From Lysobacteraceae bacterium (lineage in GTDB: Bacteria; Pseudomonadota; Gammaproteobacteria; Xanthomonadales; Wenzhouxiangellaceae), in assembly GCA_020201235.1 (NCBI GenBank), contig JAIVHD010000001.1, forward strand, positions 1 through 14,851: DNA of 14,851 nt, in the 5' to 3' direction. The notes under the pieces were generated by a model. It ran no database searches. It had not been told where the DNA came from and worked only from the letters and a program-made list of their open reading frames with translations. Within the stretch, counting starts at the first letter, position 1; the number at the start of each line of letters is the position of its first letter. Below, piece after piece: positions 1 to 6,362 of this stretch. Both the position numbers and the translations under genes were made by a program.

Positions 1-541
1 GGTCTAAATCGTTGGCGAACTTGGTCGGAATCGGCCAGATGTCCTGCTTCAGAAAGTATTCCAGGTCGTACCCGTTTGGAAATCCGGCGGGATCAAGGGG
101 ACTCGGCAGTGGCGTCCAGCCCTCGGGAGCGGTTGTCTGCTCGAGATCCAGCTGTTCGCGGCCGAACTCCTCGAACCGAAACATTTTCTGGGTGAACGGC
201 TCGGCACCGAACAGCGGGCTGGGCGGGCCGTTGGACGGCACGTTGAAGACGTCGAACTTGTCCTCGCCATCGTCGCGCTGATCGACCGGCTGAAGAACGT
301 TATCCCGCCAGGCGTCGGTTTCCAATTCGTTATCGCTGCCTTCGAAACTGCCCTGATTTGCGAGCGGCAGATCTTTCGGCAAATCGCTGAAATCCGGCCC
401 GGTGAAGGCAGACGGATCGCCCTCGGGTGGATGAAACGGGCTTTCATCTGACGCTATAACTGTCAGCGCGGGTAAAGCAAGCAGCGTCAGGATCAAAACC
501 ATTATTGGTTTCCCGACACCGGATCGTGGAGGATGAATCAT
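1..541 (-). CDS. Exported protein, N-terminal part; possibly multicopper-oxidase-like (truncated by window edge)
   Basis: Reading the minus strand from the ATG at 541 gives about 180 codons with no stop before the window edge. A good ribosome-binding site, GGAG followed by six bases, precedes the ATG. Residues 1-31 look like a signal peptide: a short basic start, a hydrophobic core (MVLILTLLALPALTV) and a likely cleavage near IAS. The mature part is acidic and rich in Pro, Asp, Phe and Gly, as expected for a secreted protein. It contains SPLFGAEPFTQKMFRFEEFG near residues 105-125 and a tail LKQDIWPIPTKFAND. These phrases remind me of the N-terminal region of large bacterial multicopper oxidases, but the copper-ligand motifs would lie outside the window, so the function is tentative. 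That the gene is real is well supported by the start, RBS and codon use; the open frames listed inside it in other phases are shadows. Confidence 0.78.
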   Translation of the reverse strand, partial: MIHPPRSGVGKPIMVLILTLLALPALTVIASDESPFHPPEGDPSAFTGPDFSDLPKDLPLANQGSFEGSDNELETDAWRDNVLQPVDQRDDGEDKFDVFNVPSNGPPSPLFGAEPFTQKMFRFEEFGREQLDLEQTTAPEGWTPLPSPLDPAGFPNGYDLEYFLKQDIWPIPTKFANDLD

Positions 542-767
542 TTTTTGCTCCTTTATACAAACGTAAATGCAGGGTGGCGGGAAACAGAACTTCCGCCAGC
601 ACAAACCCGTAATGGCCGAACACGTACCGGGCCTTCCGGACGTCTTCAGATGCGGATTTTCAAGCGGCATGATCGACACGACGCTCCCTGGCCCTGACCG
701 ATGGGGTCCAGGCAAAATGCACTGAATCCCGCAATCGAACACTACGACCGCGCCTGCGGCGGAGCAA

Positions 768-938
768 GTGATATTTGATGATGATTTGTCAGTGCGGGAC
801 GCCAAGCTGCGGCAAAGCGACCCAGCGCTGCGCACAACATTTGAGCATTTGGTGAAAACACATGCTGATCGCACCCGGTCGGGCATACTTGCGATGGGAG
901 ATGACGACACGTTACGCGCAGCATCCAAGCACGTTTAA
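768..938 (+). CDS. Doubtful small ORF, 56 codons, GTG start
   Basis: A plus-strand frame is open from 726 to a TAA at 936-938. The best start is a GTG at 768 preceded by GGAG with three bases between. The translation is hydrophilic, with mixed acidic and basic residues (IFDDDLSVRDAKLRQ, then a tail ending in RAASKHV), which looks more protein-like than random reading of GC-rich DNA. I recognise no family. It may be a small protein, the decayed 3' end of a longer gene, or chance. The opposite strand also has a 60-codon frame over the same bases, which looks worse. Confidence 0.22.
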   Translation: MIFDDDLSVRDAKLRQSDPALRTTFEHLVKTHADRTRSGILAMGDDDTLRAASKHV

Positions 939-1103
939 ATCGAGAAAAAAACCCTTACAGACCCGTAATTACGGCGCTTCGTTGCGCGCTCGCGACGAAC
1001 GTTAAATGCCTCACAAAGGCCGGATCGTATGGCTTCGACAGTTTATTGATAACTTCTAATTTATGAAACCAGCATTGATCTTTGCTCGTACAACATTTTT
1101 ATC

Positions 1104-1149
1104 CCGGCGCATTCATCATCCACAGTCAGAGGGGTGATGAATAAGGCGG
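1104..1149. repeat. Short copy of the window's palindromic intergenic repeat
   Basis: ATTCATCA at 1111-1118 pairs perfectly with TGATGAAT at 1135-1142, and the flanks (CCCGGCG.. / ..AAGGCGG) continue the pairing imperfectly. The arms match the outer ends of the longer repeats in this window, but the middle is missing, leaving a hairpin of about 45 bp. It resembles the short copy at 4174-4233. Confidence 0.6.
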
Positions 1150-1264
1150 TTTATCTGCGACCAACCGGATTTCGCTGATCACGAATACTTGACGGGTTGC
1201 GCTGCACGGCGTATCTTCCGTTACCATGGCTTTGCGATCTACCCGTAACGAGGCACCGTCAGGG

Positions 1265-1452
1265 CCATGACCCACCTTACCCCCGCCGTCACGAGGTGCC
1301 GGATGTGGGGCGTTTCTTGACCGAGCGGACCGGAAACGCACTTGTCCGGCTGGTCGATAACATCGTGGAGAGGGTGCGTGACCGAGCGAAACGCCCCGGA
1401 CGCGGGCATGACGGTGTCACAATCGATGGAGTGGTGAATCAATAAGGCGGGG
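1265..1452. repeat. Palindromic intergenic repeat, long copy
   Basis: The core inverted repeat GGGGCGTTTC (1307-1316) pairs with GAAACGCCCC (1388-1397). The right end GGAGTGGTGAATCAATAAGG matches the right ends of the other copies. The interior, with GACCGAGCG, ACCGGAA and CCGGCTG.TCGATAAC, aligns closely with the copy at 13205-13355. The left end is degenerate. It ends about 60 bases before the start of the winged-helix regulator. Confidence 0.75.
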
Positions 1453-1511
1453 GAAGCTGAGGGGGGGGCTATCGAAACTGCCCGCTTTTTTGGATAGAGA
1501 GGCACAGGGGT

Positions 1512-4151
1512 ATGATGTGGCAAATCGACACGTTCTATGTCGATGCAATCGGGCATCGATTGCTTGACTGCAATGGGTGTCTGGTACCGATCCAGCCAAA
1601 GGCGTTTCGTGTACTGGAGTTTTTGATCCGCAATGCGCCGGACGTCGTTTCCCGCGAGCAACTGCTGATTGAGGTATGGGGGCATGCCGAATTATCGGTG
1701 AGCTGTCTGTCGCAGGCAATACGCGAAATTCGCCGGGCGACCGGCGACGACGCCGCCCACCCGAAGATCGTCGGAACGCAGCACGGAACCGGCTATATGC
1801 TCCTTCTTGAACCCAAACGGATCGAGAAGCTTCCGTACGCCGCGCGTCCAAAAATTTCGGGACGAGGCGCAGTATCCAGCAGATCATTGCTCTACATGGG
1901 GGCGGCACTTTCCGCCGTTCTGACCCTGACCTTTTTTCTGCCTGGCGCGGAAAAGCCGCCGTTGAGGATCGAGTCAAAGCAGCGCGACATCGTTCAAGCT
2001 TCCGACTACCCCGCACTGATCACCCCGGCTGCGGCCAAGCCCTACTACAGCGGGCTGGACCACCTGGCGCGATTCGACTGGTCAAAAGCCATCAATGATC
2101 TCGAACGTGCCCAGCGCATGGAAAAAGGATCGATACACATCGACTTTCAACTCGCGCGAGCGTACTTCAACGCTGGCCATCAAGCGAAGGCTTCCGACCT
2201 CATCCTGCGCACCCTGCGCGTGCTCCAGCCCAATGATCAAGTCCAACAAGCCGAGCATCAAGCTGCAAAGGCTTTGGTAACCGGCGATCAACCAGCGCTG
2301 AGCATTGCTTTGGAGACGCTGTCCGATCACTTCCCGGAAAACCCCGACTATCTGTTTGCACTTTTTTACGCCAGATTTCACTCCGCCGAGTCTGCAATTG
2401 CAAGGCAAACTTTGGAACGGATCGGCGAGCAATTCCCCTCACTGCATGACGACCCGCGATTTCATTTGGCCGAATCCATGCTGCTGAAGCGCGAAGGTCA
2501 CATTGAGCAGTCTCTTTTCAGCGCGCAAGCTGCCGCGCGGCCAATACCCGGCAACGCATTCGAGGGGGTTCGAGCCCGCGCAGTCCTCTCGCAGCTCGAC
2601 GCCCTGGTGACGCTCGGACGGCTCGACGATGCGCGCGCTGTGCTGGTTGACGCACGCGAAATCCTGGGCGCGATCCACGACCCCGCCGCCAGCATCGACC
2701 TTCTAATGACCGAAGCTCGCATGGACGTAATGCAGGGCCGGCTTCGGCACCTGTCCGGTTACATCAATGATGGCTGTGCTCTCAGTCTGCGCGCCGGATA
2801 TAAATTGGGAATGGGCCATTGCAATCTTTTTCTTGGAAAGCTGCAACACTGGAGCTTTGGGCCGGCATTCGCGCTGGCTGGCTATGCAACCGCAAGGGCG
2901 CTGTTCATTGAAGCAGGCAGGTCGCGCGAGGCTGCGGTGGCATTAGTGCATCAGGCCGACGGACAACTTGAGGCTTCCATGCTGTCATCCGCCGAAGACA
3001 GTCTCAACGAGGCCGATCACCGATTCGCGCGCCTTTCCGATCGGCAGGGACATGCACTTGTCAAGGCGACCGCCGCTCGGATAGATGCCAAGAAGCACCA
3101 TTTTGAAAGCGCACTCGGTAAGCTGGAAACGGCGATGCTATTGTTTCAGAGCATATCCGACGCCGATGGCGAGGCAAACACGTCAAATGCTCTTGCAGAT
3201 ATGCTCAGCGCAACCGGAAACCCGGAGAGAACGTCCGCACTGCATCGGCACGCACTGGATCTTTACCTCGACATTGGAAACATCGAACAGGCCGCCGAGG
3301 TTCTGACCAGCATGGGGAGCGCTGCGGTTCGGCACGGCCGGGTCCGGGAGGCCGATGAGATGTTGCTTCGGGCAACCATGCTCTTCCAGCAAGCGGGCAA
3401 CGCCGATGGTGAAGCGAAAGCTCTCATCAAACTGTCAAAGGCGAGGCTTGCCCGGGCTGAAATCGAGGAGGCAAATGAAGCCCTGGCTCGCGCCGCAGCG
3501 CTTGGAATAACCGATCCCGAGATTCAGGCAAGCCTGCAATCAGCGGTCGGCATCCTCGCTATTGCAGAATTCAAATTAAAGCGCTCACGCGACGCCTTCG
3601 ACCAGGCACGGGCAATACGTGAAGAGCGTGGGTATACGCCAACGATTCTCGTCAGTGATCTCGAACTTGCAATGCAGATGCTGGAACAACACGATGCGCC
3701 GCAAGCCGAAGTCTTGGCGCGCTCTGTTCTGGAGCGTCTCCCGCCCCTTGCTTCGGTCTATGACCGCGCACTGACGACCATCATTCTTGCCAGAAGCCTG
3801 ATCGAGCAAAACAGGCCGATCGAGGCCAAATCGACGCTCGATGCTATTGCAAATGTAAAACTGGAAACGATCGATACCGAACTTTATTTCAGATACAGCA
3901 TGCTGGCGGCACTGATGGGCTCGCCGGATGAGGCTGTCGCCCGGTTATTCGAACTACGCGGGCGCGCGATGGAGATGGGATACAGGTTTACGGCACTTGA
4001 GACCGATGTCGCCATCGCTGCGGCGCGCATGCGCTCCGGCGCAAATGCCGCGAATACGGCATTTGTAAGTAGCATCGTCGACTCGGCCAGACAGGCTGGC
4101 GTCCACTGCCTGGTGGATCGATTGGATCGGCTCGCAAAACGAGCCGATTGA
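1512..4151 (+). CDS. Membrane-anchored winged-helix transcriptional regulator with TPR repeats (CadC-like architecture)
   Basis: The 879-residue product has three parts. Residues 5-100 form an OmpR/PhoB-type winged helix (typical phrases PKAFRVLEFLIRN, VVSREQLLIEVWG, QAIREIRRA, GTGYML). Residues 125-143 are one hydrophobic membrane segment. The remaining 730 residues are helical, Ala/Leu-rich and contain TPR-like repeats (for example A.AL..LGRLDDARAVL and HGRVREADEMLLRA). This predicts a cytoplasmic DNA-binding domain, a single membrane pass and a periplasmic TPR sensor or scaffold, as in CadC-like one-component regulators. There is no receiver domain. Two ATGs lie in tandem; AGGGG at 1506-1510 is only one base from the first but four from the second (1515), so 1515 may be the real start. 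The targets are unknown. It may control the borosin-like genes 1.7 kb downstream, but the gene for a PQQ dehydrogenase lies between them on the other strand. Confidence 0.88.
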   Translation: MMWQIDTFYVDAIGHRLLDCNGCLVPIQPKAFRVLEFLIRNAPDVVSREQLLIEVWGHAELSVSCLSQAIREIRRATGDDAAHPKIVGTQHGTGYMLLLEPKRIEKLPYAARPKISGRGAVSSRSLLYMGAALSAVLTLTFFLPGAEKPPLRIESKQRDIVQASDYPALITPAAAKPYYSGLDHLARFDWSKAINDLERAQRMEKGSIHIDFQLARAYFNAGHQAKASDLILRTLRVLQPNDQVQQAEHQAAKALVTGDQPALSIALETLSDHFPENPDYLFALFYARFHSAESAIARQTLERIGEQFPSLHDDPRFHLAESMLLKREGHIEQSLFSAQAAARPIPGNAFEGVRARAVLSQLDALVTLGRLDDARAVLVDAREILGAIHDPAASIDLLMTEARMDVMQGRLRHLSGYINDGCALSLRAGYKLGMGHCNLFLGKLQHWSFGPAFALAGYATARALFIEAGRSREAAVALVHQADGQLEASMLSSAEDSLNEADHRFARLSDRQGHALVKATAARIDAKKHHFESALGKLETAMLLFQSISDADGEANTSNALADMLSATGNPERTSALHRHALDLYLDIGNIEQAAEVLTSMGSAAVRHGRVREADEMLLRATMLFQQAGNADGEAKALIKLSKARLARAEIEEANEALARAAALGITDPEIQASLQSAVGILAIAEFKLKRSRDAFDQARAIREERGYTPTILVSDLELAMQMLEQHDAPQAEVLARSVLERLPPLASVYDRALTTIILARSLIEQNRPIEAKSTLDAIANVKLETIDTELYFRYSMLAALMGSPDEAVARLFELRGRAMEMGYRFTALETDVAIAAARMRSGANAANTAFVSSIVDSARQAGVHCLVDRLDRLAKRAD

Positions 4152-4173
4152 TCGTCCAGCCACCGGGTTTCGC

Positions 4174-4233
4174 CCGGCTTATTCACCATCCATGCGCGGC
4201 CTGACGGCGTCGCAGTAGGTGGGATGGTGAATA
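4174..4233. repeat. Short copy of the palindromic intergenic repeat
   Basis: TATTCACCATCC (4180-4191) and GGATGGTGAATA (4222-4233) form a perfect 12-bp inverted repeat separated by 30 bases. These are the best-preserved outer ends of the repeat family, with the core hairpin deleted. The copy lies between two convergent genes. A small GC hairpin CCGGG/CCCGG (4163-4167 / 4173-4177) sits at its left edge. Confidence 0.8.
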
Positions 4234-4261
4234 CGAATGCAATTAGAAGTGTTGCATTCGT
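4233..4261. terminator. Candidate bidirectional stem-loop between convergent genes
   Basis: ACGAATGCAA (4233-4242) and TTGCATTCGT (4252-4261) make a perfect 10-bp stem with a nine-base loop. It follows the short repeat copy directly and lies 35 bases beyond the stop of the minus-strand PQQ dehydrogenase gene and about 80 beyond the stop of the regulator gene. There is no U-tract on either strand, so it may be a weak terminator, a 3'-end stabiliser or a protein-binding palindrome. Confidence 0.45.
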
Positions 4262-4295
4262 CAGTCGAGCTTTGATCTCGACCCACGCCTGCCGT

Positions 4296-5588
4296 TCAGT
4301 TCGCATCCGGTACGATGCGCATAATCCGACCGTCCGGCTGGTCGGTGACCAGATAGATCAGCCCATCCGGACCCTGAACAACATCGCGCACGCGGTGCCC
4401 GATCGCCAGCCATTCCTCGGCTGCAACCCGGCCACCCTCCAGCACCAGCCGCGATACCCGCTGGCTTCGAAGGCCACCGACAAAAAGGTCGCCCTGCCAT
4501 TGCGGGAAGACTTCGCCGGTATAAAAAATCATACCCGAAGGCGCGATCACAGGATCCCAGTAATAGATCGGCTGCTGCATACCGCCCGCGGCGGTCATGC
4601 CTTCGTAAACCGCGCCGCCACGGTACTCGACACCGTAGGAAATGGCTGGCCAGCCGTAGTTCTTGCCGGCCTCGGGCTTGTTGAGCTCATCGCCGCCCCG
4701 CGGGCCGTGTTCGATCGTCCACAGTTCGCCGGTACTCGGATGAACATCGGCCGCTTGTACATTGCGGTGGCCATACGACCAGATTTCAGCAGCATTTTTA
4801 GCGTGACCGACGAACGGATTGTCTTGAGGAATCGAGCCGTCAACGTGGACCCGCGCCACTGTGCCGATCAGGTTGGTGGGGTCCTGGGCATTTTTCCGCA
4901 CAGGGTCGCCCTGACGATCGCCCGTGGTGATCCAAATCGTGTTGTTGTTCTGAAACGCAATGCGCGAACCGTAGTGCCCGGTAGACTGCACGCTCGGGTG
5001 CTGGCTGAAGATCACTTCGACGTTCTCCAGCGCACTCGCATCTTCGCTGAGCCGAGCGCGGGCTACGGCAGTGTTGTTGGTGCCGTCGGCATGCGGCTCG
5101 GAGAAACTCAGGAAGACCGTCCGGCTGGATTCGAAATCCGGAGCCACAGCGACGTCGAGCAGACCACCCTGGTTGCGGTTGTCCACGTCCATCACGCCGG
5201 ACAGCGGCTCGGAGATTTTGCCATCGGGGCTGACAACGCGCAGCCGCCCCGCTCGCTCGGTGACCAGCATTGCGCCATCAGGCAGGAAATCGAGCGCCCA
5301 GGGATGCTCAAGCCCTCGCGCCAGGGTCTCGGTTGTCCAGCCTTCGCTGTCGGCCGGTTTCGGCGCGCGGGTCTGGTTTTTAAATGCCGGGGCGTAATCG
5401 GATTCCGGCGCACCGGTTTCTTCCGGGCCTCGGTCGGCACCGGATTCGGACCCCGCCCCGGTCGCGGAGCTGCTCGCAGAAGCCGCCACGGGCTTGGCAG
5501 CAGCACTGGCATCCGGTTCGGAAACGTCCTGCCCGGCATCGCAGGCGATTACGAACAGCAAAGAAAGAAGCGACAGGGCATTGCGCAT
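4296..5588 (-). CDS. PQQ-dependent aldose (sugar) dehydrogenase lipoprotein, YliI/Asd type
   Basis: The 430-residue product oxidises sugars with PQQ as cofactor, if it acts like its family (GSDH domain, six-bladed propeller). The start has a strong RBS, AGGAGG seven bases before the ATG. Residues 1-16 are a lipoprotein signal with lipobox VIAC, so Cys16 is the acylated residue; Asp follows it, which in enteric bacteria favours inner-membrane retention. Residues 17-80 are a low-complexity Ala/Ser/Pro/Glu linker. The catalytic domain covers 84-428: EHPWALDFLPDG, NQGGLLDVAVAPDF, GHYGSR with likely catalytic His205, GHRNVQ (273-278, PQQ-contacting Arg), HGPRGGDELN (294-303, Ca2+/PQQ region) and NYGWP. 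It is complete. It stands alone, convergent with the regulator; a long open frame antisense to it is a shadow. Confidence 0.93.
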   Translation of the reverse strand: MRNALSLLSLLFVIACDAGQDVSEPDASAAAKPVAASASSSATGAGSESGADRGPEETGAPESDYAPAFKNQTRAPKPADSEGWTTETLARGLEHPWALDFLPDGAMLVTERAGRLRVVSPDGKISEPLSGVMDVDNRNQGGLLDVAVAPDFESSRTVFLSFSEPHADGTNNTAVARARLSEDASALENVEVIFSQHPSVQSTGHYGSRIAFQNNNTIWITTGDRQGDPVRKNAQDPTNLIGTVARVHVDGSIPQDNPFVGHAKNAAEIWSYGHRNVQAADVHPSTGELWTIEHGPRGGDELNKPEAGKNYGWPAISYGVEYRGGAVYEGMTAAGGMQQPIYYWDPVIAPSGMIFYTGEVFPQWQGDLFVGGLRSQRVSRLVLEGGRVAAEEWLAIGHRVRDVVQGPDGLIYLVTDQPDGRIMRIVPDAN

Positions 5589-5659
5589 GGGATTTCCTCC
5601 TGATTGAAAACTAAGACCGCCTCAACCCCGAGACTGAGCCCGGGCCACAGCATTCAGGC

Positions 5660-5787
5660 TCCATCTTAACCCACACCTCCGTCACCAGGGGCCGCCCGGT
5701 CGCCCGGTGCCGTGCCTGGGGCGTTTCGTGACCGAGCGAAACGCCGCCGACGCCAGGCATGGTGGCATCGTGAAGCAGGCGGGGTAA
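5660..5787. repeat. Palindromic intergenic repeat with intact core hairpin
   Basis: GGCGTTTCG (5720-5728) pairs perfectly with CGAAACGCC (5737-5745) around the loop TGACCGAG. Outside this, TGCCTGG and CCAGGCA extend the pairing. The right end (GGTGGCATCGTGAAGCAGG) is a diverged version of the family end. The interior of the longer copies is missing. It lies just upstream of the promoter of the precursor peptide gene. Confidence 0.75.
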
Positions 5788-5792
5788 CGGGT

Positions 5793-5821
5793 TTTCCAAT
5801 AACAGTAATGCGGTGTAGAAT
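5793..5821 (+). promoter_or_regulatory. Candidate sigma-70 promoter of the precursor peptide gene
   Basis: TTTCCA (5793-5798) and TAGAAT (5816-5821) are spaced by 17 bases; the -10 box matches the consensus at five of six positions, the -35 at four of six. Transcription would begin near 5828 and leave a leader of about 44 bases. The leader holds a small hairpin, GGTTG (5835-5839) with CAACC (5845-5849). Predicted from sequence only. Confidence 0.45.
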
Positions 5822-5871
5822 GCAGCAATCGCCGGGTTGGCGGTCAACCTACTAAAACAAGGGAAATCAAG

Positions 5872-6081
5872 ATGTCAGAGCTGGTAAAACTTCTAAACGA
5901 CCTGGGACGGGATGCCCCGCTGGCCGAGGCCTATGCAAAAGACCCTGATCCAGTCCTGGCCAATTACGGCTTGAGCGATGCTGAAATCAAAGCCATGAAA
6001 TCCTGTGAACTTGATCAGATCCGCAAGATTTCGGGGTTGGACGAACTTCACATGACCAACTCCACCATCAAAAGCTACTGA
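5872..6081 (+). CDS. Putative split-borosin precursor peptide (SonA-like), 69 aa
   Basis: The product is a small, mostly helical protein. Residues 1-54 (SELVKLLNDLGRDAPLAEAY, then DPDPVLANYGLSDAEIKAM) resemble the LigA-like helical domain that acts as the enzyme-binding leader in split borosin precursors. The last 14 residues (LDELHMTNSTIKSY) are polar and non-helical, as expected of a core peptide tail. A good RBS, GGGA seven bases before the ATG, fixes the start. The role is inferred from the close-by gene at 8135-8932, which looks like the matching alpha-N-methyltransferase; it would methylate backbone amides in the tail. No protease or exporter gene is nearby. Alternatives are an orphan LigA-like or Nif11-like small protein. 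The gene is almost certainly real; the borosin role is likely but unproven. Confidence 0.75.
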   Translation: MSELVKLLNDLGRDAPLAEAYAKDPDPVLANYGLSDAEIKAMKSCELDQIRKISGLDELHMTNSTIKSY

Positions 6082-6091
6082 CAGAATTACG

Positions 6092-6109
6092 AATGCAAGC
6101 CGATGCATT
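6092..6109 (+). other. Small stem-loop after the precursor gene
   Basis: AATGCA (6092-6097) pairs with TGCATT (6104-6109) around a six-base loop, eleven bases after the stop codon. No U-run follows, so it is a weak terminator candidate at best; it could reduce readthrough into the GGDEF gene. Confidence 0.3.
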
Positions 6110-6139
6110 GCCCCATCCCGGGTTGAAACGAACGCGGGT

Positions 6140-6259
6140 GTAAGGCAACGGGGCGAAGGCATCTTTGGCCTGCATCGGCGTGGGCATCGGTGAGCGAGCG
6201 AAATGCCCCAGACAGGGCATGGCGATGCCGCAGTCGGTGGTGTGGTGAATCAGTCCGGG
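6140..6259. repeat. Palindromic intergenic repeat, diverged copy
   Basis: The right end GGTGTGGTGAATCAGTCCGG matches the family. The core reads GGGCAT..GAGCGAGCG..ATGCCC, a diverged form of the GGCGTTTC/GAAACGCC hairpin with compensating changes in both arms. The left end is not recognisable. It lies between the precursor gene and the TPR-GGDEF gene and may affect how much they are co-transcribed. Confidence 0.65.
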
Positions 6260-6362
6260 TGATGTGGCTGCGGCGTTTGGTCGCGACGGTGCGCACTGGC
6301 AATCGCACAGAGGCAAGCTGCATGTGGCAATACACCCGGTTTAATTGGTCAATGTATTTGTA

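Larger units (their letters stand above)
542..1511. other. Gene-poor intergenic region of about 970 bp
   Basis: This gap separates the divergent exported-protein gene and the winged-helix regulator. I find no convincing protein of normal length in it. It holds a doubtful 56-codon plus-strand ORF (768-938), a short palindromic repeat copy (1104-1149) and a long copy (about 1265-1452). A run of eight G at 1461-1468 lies about 45 bases before the regulator start. The stretch around 939-1100 is AT-richer than its surroundings and probably carries the divergent promoters, but I could not pick a clear -35/-10 pair. Confidence 0.6.

Noticed and set aside
1239..2016. Minus-strand frames upstream of and inside the regulator
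   Set aside because: They read through a repeat copy and the antisense of the winged-helix domain.
4224..5603. 459-codon plus-strand open frame
   Set aside because: It is antisense to the PQQ sugar dehydrogenase, which has a strong RBS, lipobox and family motifs; the frame's translation has no recognisable domain and high Arg/His content typical of a shadow.
5872..6081. Nif11-type or nitrile-hydratase-type RiPP leader
   Set aside because: No double-glycine cleavage site and no lanthipeptide or cyclodehydratase genes nearby; the LigA-like helical pattern with a SonM-like enzyme fits better.
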